Below are positions 21,660 through 34,347 of a stretch of 64,000 nt of DNA, piece after piece. How positions within the stretch are numbered: the stretch's first letter is position 1; each line of letters begins with the position of its first letter. This stretch comes from Rhizoclosmatium globosum (Eukaryota > Chytridiomycota > Chytridiomycetes > Chytridiales > Chytriomycetaceae), in the NCBI GenBank assembly GCA_002104985.1, contig MCGO01000089.1, positions 1 through 64,000 on the forward strand, read 5' to 3'. The notes under the pieces are model-generated. The model made no database searches. It worked only from the letters and a program-made list of their open reading frames with translations, and was not told the DNA's origin. The translations under genes and the position numbers were made by a program.

Positions 21660-22306
21660 AATACTACCCATAAAATATTCGTATGGAGACAATAATACAA
21701 TAATTCATTCAATAGCACAGAATATTTCTAATTAAATATTCATCATGTGCATATGATTAGCCCTTCAGTATTCACGTCTGCAAAAGTGATACTGGAAGTG
21801 ATGTCGCTTTCTGAATCCTTGCTAACAGAAAGGTTTCTCTTATCATCTCCATATTAAATTCTAACCTGTCCTTGTGATGATGGGCATATAAAGAACCCGG
21901 AATGGAAGAGCGGTATTGCCGCCCAGCATAATTGAGATGTTTTCAGCCACGTTCGACTTCCGTAGTACGTTTGTTCAACAGTCAGGATAACGCGACGGAT
22001 ATGTTATGGATAAGTTTATGTACGGTAACTGGCGATTGAATCTTCCAGATATCGGCACCGATTCCAGCGCGATATCCCCTCGATCAGCTGTTGGAATCCG
22101 CAAGGTAAAATTCTACCATAATTTTGACACAATTTCGACTTTGTTTTAATCAAGTGTATTAATATAGGAGTCTCGTTTCCTTTCATAACAGTTCATCTGC
22201 CACTCTCTAACGGTTATCTCCAACGGTTATTCTGACCATCTCCTCGTACTTTTTTTGTACTTTGAAATCTCCAAGTACATGTACAATCTCCACGTACACA
22301 TACACC

Positions 22307-22514
22307 GCTAACCCTGTTCTGCAGGAGTTCTGGTGGAACTCTGTCGGAATTCTGTCGAAAAATCCGGCTGGAATTCCGACTGGTTACACCACAGAGTTCC
22401 CACAGAAGGTTATCTGCCGGAATTTCAACAGAGCTGCTCTGTCGGAATTCCGTAGAAAACTCTGTTGGATTTCTTCCAGACTCTTCCACAGAATCCCTAC
22501 AGAGCAGGGTTCGC
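22307..22514. mobile_element. Foldback (MITE-like) element 1
   Basis: The ends are imperfect inverted repeats of about 30 bases (GCTAACCCTGTTCTGCAG against the complement of CTACAGAGCAGGGTTCGC). The interior is built of repeated TCTGTCGGAATTC-like words in both orientations, so the whole could fold on itself. A related element is at 24229-24428. No coding capacity is seen. Confidence 0.55.
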
Positions 22515-24228
22515 TTCAGTTCCCCGTCTCTTATTTTGGGAGGCAGCCACATGACAAAACGATGGAAATGATTTGTATTGGTTATATTATTTATTTCAAG
22601 AACCGAATGAAATCAAAGATTAGAGCAGTTTCAGAGTTAACTTACCACACCAAAGTCAACTGGAATTTGGCCACTCGGAAAATAAACCAGAGGCATCAAC
22701 CAAGAACTTGAAATCGACAGTCATCCATACACGGAAGACAAAGGTACACCCCTCCCCTCCTCTTACGCTCACCTTTTAGTCTCCAACCTCGTCCAATTCG
22801 ACAACTTCTCCATGTGAAGCATTTGACCGGTTTCAGCACATGCGAACATGGGTAGCACCTGGTTCGTCGAGTGTGTTGTTGTACGAATCCGACGATGTCC
22901 AAATTTGGCGACGCCAAGTGATTAAAAGTGTTGTTCAAACGAGTTAAACTGGCACCAAGTCTCCAGTTTCAGGGCAACGGCCTTCAAAGGAATCTGTTCG
23001 GCTGTCAGCGAGAATGTCCATGCAGGCGTCAACTTCTGCTCGATGTACACTGACAAAGGCCCTTCTCCTACTTCGCAACCTCAAAGAAAGTGAACGGAAC
23101 GGTAAAGATTGAACTTCGATGTTATATCTAAAAGCTCGATAAGACACATAACTGCACAACTTTTACTAGCTTACTTAATAAACAAGTACTGATCCAATAA
23201 TCGAGCGCGACTTTACTTGTCAACTGCGAAGGAGTGGACTAAGATGTTGAGCAACGAGAAAGTGAAAGGGAGGAAGTACCTGACTTGTACTAGAACGTAA
23301 TTGCAGCGTAGAACGTAATTGCAGCGTCGCTTCGAGACATTTCATACTTTTCAGTTGTAACTGGTCCTAACTTAGTTTTAGCATTGAATCCGACCAACAG
23401 CGTGGTATGGACTGAAGTACTCACCCGTCGCAGAGCGACCATTGTTTGGAACAAGCGGCTTTCGAGACAATACACAAGGAGCGGACGTGAATTCTGGAGG
23501 GAAAACGAGGTGAGTTGAGTTTACAGTGTGGACTTAAGTCACCCCCGTAACACTTGAAACCCAAAGGGGAGTCCTATAGTGTGTCAATAGCAGCTTGTTT
23601 GAGGGGTTAGCGCATTATTGGACACAGGAAATAGGTTTCTGTTGTCGACTTGCAATTGAATGTGCCAGCATTACTCATCAATCCTTGACTCTGTTGGTAT
23701 GGATTGGGAGAGATATGCTTAATCAAGACGCAAATCGATGAGAGAGAGTGTGTGTGCGTGTGCGTGTGTGTGCGTGTGGGTGTGAGAGACGAGGGAAAGA
23801 ACTTGAGCTTGTTGTTGTCTTGATTTCGAAGTTATTTCAAAGGAGGTCTATCATTATCCTGCGCTTTTATTGTACTATTCTATACTTATTTGGCAATGAA
23901 CAGTTGCGGAGGAAGGTCGCGAAGTCGGAAGTTAGATCGCCAGCAGGGACAGCTCGCATACAATCGATCACACAAGGTCACCAGTTGTAAATGGTGTCTT
24001 CGGTTTGGATGAGTTTTAATATATATACATAATCGAATATCAGTATAAATTGTAATATTGAACAGAGCGCGTGGCTGGAGTTCTAATGTTTCTTTCCTTA
24101 GTTTTGTGGATCCAAATTTAAACATGTCCTGTGTGGTGAGGAATACTTCCTTTGGTAACACTTGGGGCACTGTGCAAGAAGCTCTGGGTTCAAACTCCCG
24201 TCTCGAATTATTTTAAGAGGGATGGATT
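22515..24228. other. Gene-poor spacer with simple repeats
   Basis: Small frames here show no domain. An 18-base unit (TAGAACGTAATTGCAGCG) is repeated in tandem at 23291-23308 and 23309-23326. A GT/GC-rich microsatellite runs at about 23740-23785. I see no gene. Confidence 0.5.
23291..23326 (+). repeat. Perfect tandem duplication of an 18-base unit
   Basis: Two identical copies of TAGAACGTAATTGCAGCG, head to tail. Confidence 0.85.
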
Positions 24229-24428
24229 TAACCCTAATCTGTTGATACTCTGTCGGAACTTCTCACAGAATATCCCACGGAACGTTCTGTAGAAAACAAT
24301 GTCACAAATTCCCACGGCAATTCCCACCTGACAGATGTTCCGTGGGAACTATGTGATAATTTCCGACAGTGTTCCAACAGAACACGTGCTCTGTGGGAAT
24401 TCCGTTGCAAATATGGTGTAGGGGTGTA
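24229..24428. mobile_element. Foldback (MITE-like) element 2
   Basis: It shares CTCTGTCGGA words, a TAACCCT end and the flanking AATCTCCAAGTACA with element 1. Internal inverted words TCCCACGGAA and TTCCGTGGGA face each other. Similarity to element 1 is partial. Confidence 0.45.
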
Positions 24429-24856
24429 CAATAATCTCCAAGTACAAATTGCAGCCAATTGCTGGTGGAACTCATCTCATTGTCGCTCAGTCTTCATATT
24501 TGCATAATGCGTAGCTTGCTTTCTTTGATAGTAATTACCATAAATTTCACATGTTGTCCTTCCCACAATACTATTTCCTCCTTGACTGTCAGCCCTACAA
24601 AATTGTTAACGGTTACAATGAGTACATCTCCAAATTCCAAAGTACAAAATGGGCAAAGTACGTACAAAACACTGATAGAGTACTGTACTGTACAAACAGA
24701 AATTTGGCCTATAAAACACACGAACGAATATGAACCGACAAAATTCAATGATAAGCAATCAACACCGTAAATGGGCAACCAGAAAACTGTAAGGAGTGAA
24801 TTCACCATCAAATGTGCTAACCACAAAATTAATTCAGGAAGAAACTTATCAAAACA

Positions 24857-25090
24857 ATGCCATCTGCACAGACGGAAAGTCAGGAAAAAGTAAAACAAAT
24901 AGCAAAAGTTGTTGAGATATCTCTGTTCAACAAAGTGGAAGGAGATGAAACACGCAAGACCATGAAGAGCATTAACCAACAGAAACGTCATTATCGAAAG
25001 GTTGTTCATGATAAGTTGAAGGATATTCAAAAGCGGACCGAGGAATTATCCAGGAATCGGCCACTCAAAAAACTGTTGAAAAAGGAGTAA
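24857..25090 (+). CDS. Possible small basic protein (77 aa), unsupported
   Basis: A lysine/glutamate-rich, helix-prone frame lies in a gene-poor stretch. It has no recognisable domain, no intron evidence and no homologue in the window. The region 24429-25215 otherwise shows no gene. It may be chance. Confidence 0.2.
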   Translation: MPSAQTESQEKVKQIAKVVEISLFNKVEGDETRKTMKSINQQKRHYRKVVHDKLKDIQKRTEELSRNRPLKKLLKKE

Positions 25091-25215
25091 AAGGAAATAT
25101 TGAAAGTTACAAAGACGTCGCCGTTATATTTCACGATGAGAATTCAGTAAAAAAGAAACGACTCGTAAAGTCTAATAAATTCGGATGAAAATATAGAGGC
25201 AAGTTGACTGGTTGA

Positions 25216-26017
25216 TTACTTTTGTCCATCCACGAACATTCCCAAGTCGAAATGACCTCCATGCGGAAAACCATCTCCCTCACTACTTCCATAGCTCAAA
25301 CCAGGAGACGTATTGAATGAGTTCCATTCACTTGGAGATCCCATCAAGCTGGCACTGTTCCAGTTCATTATTGGTTGGCCAGAGCCTGGAAACGGATTGT
25401 GATAAAAGGAGAACAATTCATTTGGCAATTCATTCAACGTTTGGATGCCGGTGAAACTGGACATGATACGATCGAGAATATCGACATTATTGGTACCCAT
25501 GATTCGAGCTTTGGGAAGAACTTGATGTTGTTCCTCATGCTGGAAATTTAATGTGTCGTTGAGGTGATAACGTTCGGAGAGAGCCTTTTTGCTGGGGGGT
25601 GTAAATGTTCATGTTGGTGGCGAACCTACGTCAATAGAGTTAATACTCACAGCAACTGGCGACCACTCTCTCGCTCATTGTCAGAAACATTTTTGGGTCT
25701 AGCAAACTTAGACTTCACAGAGAATACAGCAAAATGTCTCACAAGTTGATAACGGCATTAAGTTCTGGATTGATAATCAAGGAGAGAAGGGTGTTGAGTG
25801 TCTCGGAGTTGGTTTCGGCCACTTTTTTGTGAACACGCAACAAGTGCTCGAGAATGTCTCTTGGGTTCTCGGCAAAGAGGGTGTGTTTGCAGCCTTTAAC
25901 GGGGCATTTTGCCTTGCATTTGACTGCAAGTAAGTGGTTAACTAAGAGAGCCAGCCGTGTATGCGTCTTGGAACACGAGCAAGAGGTTGAATTAGACACT
26001 GCTCGACCACGACTCAT
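25216..26017 (-). CDS. Small Cys/His protein with acidic-aromatic tail, possible regulator
   Basis: Two exons, 26017-25743 and 25591-25216, join in phase to 216 aa. The N-terminal 70 residues hold a Cys-rich, possibly zinc-binding patch (C-S-C-S, C-K-A-K-C-P-V-K-G-C-K-H-T and H-L-L-R-V-H), loosely C2H2-like but not matching a family I can name. The C-terminal half is rich in Asn, Ser, Gly and Phe with several F-x-x-x-L-F patches, as seen in activation domains. It could be a transcription regulator; that is inference. An alternative middle exon around 25640-25720 breaks the frame and was not used. Next to it on the same strand is a Zn2Cys6 factor gene (26197-28197). Confidence 0.5.
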
Positions 26018-26196
26018 TGGATGATTCTTTAAGACTTTGAGAGTGTTGCAATGAATTTATAACCAACCGATTTTTCTAACCGTTGATTACCGAATTCTCA
26101 ACCAATTTAACACATCTCCGTTACATCTCCGTTTCATATCCGTTACATCTCCACAATTTAACGCTTTATTCTATTAATCTTGATTTTGTGTGACAA

Positions 26197-28197
26197 TCAG
26201 TTGTGAAGCTTCCAAAACAGCCGCCATGCTTCCTCACTTTTTCCCTTCCATCGAACACCGCCCGCAACTTCAAGACCTAATATCCCGAGAAACGCCCAAG
26301 CATCTTTCGTAACAGATTCACCAGGATCCTTGATTGAAGAAACCTGCATCCCAAGAACCAATTCCTCAACACCGCCAATAACAACCCCACTCTCCTTCGC
26401 CAAAAACTCACGATACATGTACTCAACACACTGCAAAAGCGGTAACAACGACCCAGAACTCCTCAACCGGTTCTCAGACTCGATATACCGTGCAACAGTC
26501 TCCCACCTCTCTTTCGTCATTCCCCGTAACACAAGCGCCAACGGTGGCAGATACTCCCACCAATCATCCTTCATCCTACACGTAATAAACCAAAACACAA
26601 TCGTAGATTCAAACAACGCATACACGATCCTCGGCCCAGAAACCCCAGCAACCTTTCCCGCATCAGGCCCGGTTTTAACCTGATTCAGAAAACTCAAGAG
26701 CCCAGAGATCCGATGCGCCGCCTCAAAAGATTCCATAATCGCAAGTGAGATAATCCCGCGTTCTCCATCGTCCATGAAAAAGGGATGACACGAATTCAAC
26801 GCAGATAAATACATTTTGGATCGATGCAACATACACGTTGATGCGAATGCATTGAAACTGTTGGTAATAACGCGTGGCTGGGTGTCAAGCGACGCTTTTT
26901 GGATTTGATGCATAAATAGGTCGTAATCTCTGTCAGTCAACGCGTCAGGTCGTTCAATTATCAACAGCTGACTGATTCGAGAGTGAATTGCAATGCATAA
27001 GGCGTTGAGTTCAGTCATAGCGGGAGAAGACAGAATATCTCGAATAGATTTAGGTGCAGTCGCATAATATCGCTTGATCTTTGTAATCAATCGTGGGATA
27101 TTATATGTTGCAAAATGAGTTTCGTTTGGTGGAAACACAAGACTGCCCTCAACATCGTAAAGAGCACGTGGTGGTTTCATGCTAGCGTCAGGTTCACATT
27201 CGATTTGACAAGCATCTTCGAATATAGACTTGGTATAGTTTGATAAATATTGAAGACTCCAATAAACCCGCCTCCGTTCCTCTTTCTGAGTTTCAGTGAG
27301 TTTGAGAGAATGTAGCCATGGAGAGTTATCTGGATCCACGTTTAACCGCAGATCATTTGCCATTTCGATGGCACGCTGGAAGAACGGTTGGCCAAGGGAA
27401 GGTTGTCCCTTCCCTATCCTCGATTATTTAGTCCTCAAACATTCCAAAAAATCAACAACTTACACAATGAAAACAAGAAGATATAGTGAAATGCCTGAGC
27501 AGTTCTCACAGACGGAATATGCGCATACTTCATAACAGCCTTCCGTGCCCGTTGATAATACGAGAACGCAACGTCATCTGGGACAATATCCCGAAGAGTC
27601 AAAGCAGCAGTAGCACACAAAACCAATCTATCTCAATTCAGCAAAAAACATGATACCCAAAACCAAATCATACCTTAACGGAGCTGGTTCATGAAAGAAA
27701 TTCCTCAAATAATCCGGAACAGACAAATCACTTTCCAGCGACTCTCTCGAAACCAACGTGAACCGATAAAAGAGAGCATAGTCTTCGAGGGTGGGCATCA
27801 AATCTGGATCTTCCAGTGTTCCGAACTCGTCAGTATCTTCATGGAACTTGAATGGGTACTCAAGCGCTGACGAGATTGCATTCATGGCTGAAGGTGCCTC
27901 TTTGTTGAGGGCTGGGCTAGCAGGGATTGAGTTCGGAGAAGCAGCTTGAACAGGGACACGATAGTGATTGTGATCAGACCAGTCGTCCGAGTCCAGATCC
28001 ATCAACGACGATTCAGTGGCAGAAATGATCTGGTCCAGTGCGCTTACTCTTGCTGACTGAGGCGTTGTTTGCGGTACAAGATCGCAGTCCTCAAATCCAA
28101 GGCGGCTGCATCTTTCACAAGCTACATTGTCAAGTGGATGAACACACTTCTTTTTGCCAGTGTAACAGCGGGTGCATGATGTTCGCTGTTTTCCCAT
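26197..28197 (-). CDS. Zn(II)2Cys6 fungal transcription factor with middle homology region
   Basis: Exons 28197-27674, 27627-27464 and 27413-26197 join in phase to 634 aa. An N-terminal binuclear cluster (C-T-R-C-Y-T-G-K-K-K-C...C-E-R-C...C, residues about 8-37) is followed by an acidic/Ser linker and then a Fungal_trans-type helical domain: L-x-x-x-A-H-x-P-S-V-R-T-A-Q-A-F, G-Q-P-F-F-Q-R-A-I-E-M-A-N-D-L-R-L and R-R-R-V-Y-W-S-L-Q-Y are its usual landmarks. This class regulates metabolism, often of sugars. All introns are 45-50 bp. It stands between a small Cys/His gene and a GH76 gene on the same strand, but I see no evidence that it controls them. Confidence 0.85.
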
Positions 28198-28329
28198 GCT
28201 GTTTTTGAAGTGAAAACCAATTTAAAACTCAGTGAGTCACCACCGCCAAAGCCCCACCAACTGGCACAAGATTTCAAAAGAAAAATGTCTAAATTTGAAT
28301 GCTTGAAATCAACAAAACAGAAAACCCAC

Positions 28330-30633
28330 TTAGTTTCTCGAACGTGATTGATCACGTCCACCAGCACCACCTCTTCCACCACGGCCTCCATCATTCCGTC
28401 TCTCCCTCTCAGAAAGGTAGTTTGGACTTCCCGCTCCAGCTCCTCCACGTCCAACAGACGGGTTACGCCCAGCTGCACTTCCAGCCCGTCCAACCTCATC
28501 TCTACCTCTTGGAACTCCGCGTCCAAGGCTATCCCCGCTACGATCACTACCCCTAGAAACAGCGCCAACACCTCTTGCCTCAACAAGCTTCTCCTTCGAA
28601 CCCGAGTACGCTATTCCAGGCTGCACACGCGCACCACCAACACCACCACCAACAGCACCTTGCTTCATAGCCTTGTTTCTCTGAACAACCACCAAAACAA
28701 TCAAGACAATCAAAATCAAAGCCGCGCATCCGAATCCGATTCCCATGTACATTGCCAATTTGCTGTTTCCAGTTGAAGCAACAGGATTACCGTCAGATCC
28801 AGTCTGGATAGGAGTCTTGTCTTGAACGTGTTGAACGACAGGTGTACCAGTAATAACAACAAGCGCGTTGAGGATAGACACGACTTCGAATTGATCACGA
28901 GGAGAAGTACCGTTCAACAAAGTACGATCCGTGCCTGAATCCAATTCAATAAACAAAACCAAAAAAACAAACAAACTTACTTGGGTCCAAATCACGAATA
29001 CAGTACCAAATCGAGTTACATGGCTGGAAGTTGAACGCGGCACTGGCAGCCATAACAGTACGAATCGAGGCTTTGACAGAATCGTCCGTCGTAATCGAGT
29101 ACAAGACACCAATGGATCTGTACACTGGCCACAAGAAACCGTTGGGCATCAAAGGGGCTGAACCACGTGAAGGATCGTACAAGACATTATTGATTGTGAA
29201 ATAGGAAACAATACGCGCAAAGTGCTTGTGCGCTTCTTGAAGGTACGTAGTGTCTCCAGTCGCTTTGAACATATGGGCGAGACCAGAGATTAGTACACCA
29301 GAGTGGTATGAGAACTGTATTGATTCGTTAGTCAACAAGTGGCATATAACGAAAAAAAAAAGAGTAACTCACGTAATTGGGATTGAGAGTACAAGACCGA
29401 CTGTCCAATCCATCCGAAACGGCATAAGTAGTAGGATCAATCAAAGAGGATGACTTCATCCAAGTGTAGATACGATCCACGTAATCCTTGTAAACTTGGT
29501 TCTTTGTGTACGCATACAACCGCGCACCCATTTCAATATGCTGGGCATTTGTGATGGACGACTTGTAGTAAGCGTCATTGACATTGTTGGTTGTACGATC
29601 ACGACTCCCTGAATAAGTATCCCGTGTCAGTTTTTGCAGAAATTGAAATTAAGAGCCAGTATCACTCACAGAAGATTCCTCCACCACAAGAATCATCCCA
29701 CTCGTCCAACATTTGGAAATATGTGTTATTCACCACATCAATATACTTTGGATTCTGGCCATCAACAGGGTTACGAGGAGCAATGATACCATCCTTTGTC
29801 GCTTCAGCAGCACTCATGACGGACAAACCCCACCATCCAATATCTAACGTTGCGAAAGAGAAAAAAAAAGGTGTCAGCCCTTCACTAACACGAGTTGAAA
29901 GATTCAAACCATCGTTCCATCGACCAGTCTGCGCCGAAATAGCGTCAAGGAAACCAACATTGGGTCCAACAGCCAATTGCATCTGCCCATCAGACCAATC
30001 GTTGAACTGGCTGTCACCAGTAAGACCATAGTAATCGTAGAACATACCCCAATAGATTCCACTACACAGTAAAGGTCAGTATACAACCCTAACAACCAGC
30101 CAATGTTCCTCGCAAAGCACAGAACAAACCTTTCATGCCACTGAATAAGCGTCTTGGGTGGGTTCTGATACGTCTCGTACCACGCCCCCAAACCCTCCGT
30201 GTTTGCATCAAAGAACATTTTCAAGGGCCACATTGACATCCCGTAAGCTGACAATACGGCAGCTAGTGGGGTGAATCAAAGTGTGAGTGCTTGTTGCAGA
30301 GTCGATGCCTGGAAGGAGATGATCCCTTTCGTTGCCACAACTTGTTGACACAACATCGTCGATCCATCTGATCCATCATCTTGCACCCAAGTCCTTATCA
30401 CTACCACAATGAAGAATGCACCAGGACTTCTGAAGTTTGCATCTGGATGGCACGCCTCCTCCCTCACCCCGAAACCCCAAATTGGTTTTAGGTTAGAGAC
30501 CTCCTTCTCCCGGTACATCTTCTGTTCCCTTAGAGTAACAACACAACAACTCACCCTGGTTAGTTGTATCTAGTTGCTGTCCAGCGACACTGGCTGCCAG
30601 CAGCAGTGCACACGCAAGAACAGAGTCTCTCAT
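28330..30633 (-). CDS. GH76 alpha-1,6-mannanase-type enzyme with transmembrane anchor and Arg/Gly tail
   Basis: Exons (minus): 30633-30555, 30262-30130, 30061-29910, 29843-29670, 29608-29373, 29314-28981, 28934-28330. The signal peptide is M-R-D-S-V-L-A...A-G-Q. The GH76 core shows W-N-D-D-I-G-W-W-G-L (the two catalytic aspartates, split by an intron at 29909-29844), N-x-T-Y-F and C-G-G-G-I-F. Fungal relatives Dfg5/Dcw1 attach GPI proteins to the wall, and bacterial members cut alpha-1,6-mannan. Unlike those, the C-terminus has one hydrophobic membrane helix (about 28680-28760) and then a basic cytosolic tail with RGG-like repeats. The first intron is long (30554-30263). It is divergent from the second GH76 gene, sharing 30634-31203. 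Confidence 0.85.
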
Positions 30634-31203
30634 TCTTTGGAAAATTTATCGCTTCAGCGGTCAGTGTCTTACTTGGACTCAACTGAAAAACGGATATTCA
30701 TTCCGATGTGATTATTAAACTGACTTCAGCTTGAGAAATGGTCATGACTCCCATGAGTGAAATGGGTGCAAATTAGGACAAAAGCTATAGTACTTATGCG
30801 TACTTATGCCGTCTTTCTCTCCATTATGAACGTATGGCATGGTATATACAGATATTTAAATATTATTTGTAAGCTGCTCGTTGTTGACATCAAAAGTATC
30901 AGTGTTGATTCTGACAGATGATCCATGCTTCAATGCCGAATGACCTTCTCTTCCCACATACACTGCAAAACAACAAAGATCTTTTCTCAAACATAATTTC
31001 AGTGCATTGCTTCCGCCAAAGTGCCAAGCTCCATGATGATCAACGATGCAAGCCCAGAAGCTCAACATTCTTGGCAATTTCTTCCTTCGAAGTAGAGGTG
31101 CCTCCACTGATGTGCATCAATACATCAATTGAGAGAGAGAGCAAGATTGATTGACAACTGAAGAGTTGTTTTTAGTTTTGAGCAAAACCTCGACAGCCAC
31201 CAA
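30634..31203. other. Shared upstream region of two divergent GH76 genes
   Basis: 570 bases with no gene, lying between the starts of GH76 gene 1 (minus) and GH76 gene 2 (plus), so probably a bidirectional promoter. A short GA run is at 31130-31142. Confidence 0.5.
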
Positions 31204-34195
31204 ATGCACCTTGTCGTCCCACTGCTCCTTCTCGCCGCATCCGCAGCAGCACAGCAAACAACACTCAATCTAACGAATGCCGATGCGGTGGCAGCAGCAA
31301 CAACAACGGCGCTGTGGCCACTGATGCAGTTCTTCTCGTCAAACAGCGGCAACAACAACGGCGCGTGGATTGAGCAGTACTCGAACGGGCACTGGCTGAT
31401 CCAATGGCACGAATCAGGAATCTTCCACGATCAGTTCTACTCGGCCTTCCGCTTTTCAACGGCTTCAACTTCAAAGTACAGAACGACAACGGATAACCTG
31501 GTTCAGCTGGCTGTCAAGGACAACGGCGACTTCCTCGAGGGCCACAAACCATCAGAGCAGGTCTCAGGAAGGTGGTCAGATGATATTGCCTGGTGGGCCC
31601 TGGCTGGTGCGTATCTGGCCCCTCTAAAACTACATTCAGTTAGACCTACACCCCACTCACCGCCTAACCACTAAAAACAACAGTTACCTCTGCTGCGGAA
31701 GCATTCGGTCCCTCCGCTATCCTTGCTCCATCAAATCTGCTTCCAAACCAGAACCCAACCTATCTCTCAATTGCATCTACAACTTTCGATGAAGTCTGGG
31801 TCGGTTGGGACGAAACAGCCTGTAACGGTGGAATCTACTGGTCTCGCAACAGAAACGCTACCAAATTAAACGAAAAGTACTACAAGTCCACAATCACGAA
31901 CGTGCAGGAAATGAATCTTGGTGCCCGCCTGTACAAACTGACAAACAATACTGACTACAAGACAAAAGTTGACAAGATTTATGCTTGGTTGAAATCTTCT
32001 GGAATTATCTCGGCAGATTATTTGGTTTATGATGGTATCATGGCGAATGATTGTTCTGTCGACAAACAAATTGTGAGTTTAATTGCGAGCGAAGTGAGCG
32101 AATGAAAGATAAACTGTGGAAACGAAAAGAGATAGATCTTGCAAGGAAGGCGAAGTTTTCGAGCTGGAAGCGGCCACAAGTACCTCTAGCCATTATACCC
32201 AACCAACACTATCCAACAAACCTAATATTATTATCACAGTATTCCTACCACATTGGTGAACTCCTCTCAGCCCTCGCCACAATGTACCAAGCCACAAAGT
32301 CTGCAGAATACCTCACAGAAGCAACAATCCTCTTCCTCTCCCTCCGCCGCCAATTCGTAGACCCAACAACCGCAGTCCTCTCCCAATCCCTCGAACCCTC
32401 CTGCATCCCCGTAAACGGCACAACAGCCTGCAAATACCCATCAGGTTACTTCTGGCCCGTCTACAAAGGCCTCGGAACCCTCTTCACAGCTTCAACAGAC
32501 CCAGACCTCCGTTCCCAATTAACGCAAGTACTCACTTCCTCCGCCGCCTCGAACTTCAAGGGATGCGATGAGAACTGGTATTGTATCCGAAACCTTCCTG
32601 AAGGCATGCCGTTCACGATGCTTAATGGAACAAACCCGCGCGACCAGATTGAGACGGTTGCGCTTTTGAATGCACTCAATTTAATGAATTCTGCGGCGCC
32701 GCTTCAAGGGTCGACGGATACGAGTGGACCTGCAGGTGCGATTCCAGGCGTTGGTGTCGGTTCAAGCTCGTCGTCTTCGACGAATGTCGGTGCGATTGTG
32801 GGTGGTATTGTTGGGGGTCTTGTTGTTCTTTCTGTTGCGATTGCTGCGTTTATTATTTACCGTCGTAGACAATTGCAGTCAACCGCGAAATCGGCTGGAC
32901 CAGCCCCGATTACTTCTTTAGAGGATGGACTTGATTCTCGTCGTGGCGGGGAGTTCTTGGTTAGCACTACTGCTGCTGCTACTACCCCTTCTGAAACTCT
33001 TGGCGGTGGTTCAACTTTGACGAACGTGACTGTTGCTTCTGAGTATAGCTCTGTTCCACCAAGCTACGCTACTTACCCAGACTCAATTCCTGGACCTGAC
33101 GCGAGTCACATTGAAGAAGCTGCTGTTCCTCCATCTGTCGTTCAAAATGTTGCAACCTTGTCAACACCGATTCACGACTCTTTTGTCGCTCCAGTTGCTG
33201 TGCCAGTCATTATCGCTGCTGCTTCTGCTGCCGCTGAGATCGTGGCAGAGAATCAAGTGGAACCAGCCGTTACAGTCGCGCCAGTGATTCAAGAACCAGA
33301 AATTCTGGCCGAGCCAATTGCAGACGCACCAGCTGTTGCTCTCGTACCTGAAAATTCCGAGCCAGATAACTTTATCCCACCTCTTTCAGTCGTTGGCAAC
33401 ACTGCATCCACTTCATCCGTCGAAACCGGATCAACATACGTCCTCCCAGAAATCACCATACTACCATCTATCGCAATCTCGACCCCCTCCATCCACAACG
33501 CCGAAATCCCATCAACCCAAGTAACACCAATCCCTCCAGTTCCAATTGTCCCAATCCCACTGACATCCGCTTTCCTCGCATCCACCGAACCCCTCCTCGA
33601 AACCAACGACACAATTACCGAAAAACGTAAATCAGTCCGTTTCAACCTCGAACCCGTGGATGAAACCGAAAAGAACATTGACGACGTGCATTCCATCGCT
33701 GAAAGCATTGACGACCGGTGATTGAAGGTGCTGACGGATCTGTCCCCGAAATCGAAGCGGTGTCTGCCCCAGCCGTTGATGAAGTATCTGCCATCGTAGC
33801 TGTTTTGGAATCTGCTGCACGGGGAAAGCTCAGGCTCTTGAGCCCGAGCCAGTGATTGCAAGGAAGTCCAAGTCCCACAACAGGACATTGACATTGTCGG
33901 AATGATTTCCGCAGTATTGGATGAAGCCAAAGCACGTCAATCCCAATCCCATGTCTCCACAGTTCCCGAAACAGAAACATCTCCAGCTATATCTGATGAA
34001 CCAGTTGAAGAAGAAGGGAAGATGCGGAAGGAGAAGAAGAACCATCCGCCGCAGCCACGGCCACTTCATCTCCCACAAAAAGAAAAAGAAGAAGAACAAG
34101 AAGAAAAGAAGAGTGGAGCAAGCAAGATCCCCGCAGATGAAGTCCACGAGACAGATCAAGTCGTTGTCATCCGTGCATCGGATATGTTACTTTGA
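31204..34195 (+). CDS. GH76 alpha-1,6-mannanase-type enzyme with membrane helix and long acidic/Ser tail
   Basis: Exons 31204-31606, 31684-32072 and 32240-33721 give 757 aa. The signal peptide is L-V-V-P-L-L-L-L-A-A-S-A-A-A-Q. The catalytic pair is in R-W-S-D-D-I-A-W-W-A, with C-N-G-G-I-Y-W after the second intron. After the enzyme domain come a Ser run, a glycine-rich membrane helix (G-A-I-V-G-G-I-V-G-G-L) and R-R-R, then a cytosolic tail of about 300 residues rich in Pro, Val, Ala, Ser and Glu. The stop at 33721 is followed by open frames continuing the same composition to 34195 (K/E-rich end), so one-base shifts near 33717 and 33830 probably shorten the model. The tail is unusual for the family and could connect to the cortex or signalling. 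Confidence 0.8.
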
Positions 34196-34347
34196 GTGAA
34201 TGAGGCTGTGTAGAATCCACCCCTTCACAGCTATTTAGTGTTTTGATTGGTTATTTTATTGAATTATGTTTGTTTGCCGCTTTTTTACATCATCCGTCAA
34301 GTCAATCAAAAAGGCAAGGCAAAACCCTGTTTGAAATTTCCAATTCA

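Noticed and set aside
24494..25030. 178-aa hydrophobic minus-strand frame
   Set aside because: Composition is that of the complement of AT-rich DNA, with no domain or neighbours to support it.
25640..25720. Middle exon in the small Cys/His gene
   Set aside because: Including it introduces stop codons in the following exon. Skipping it keeps the phase exactly.
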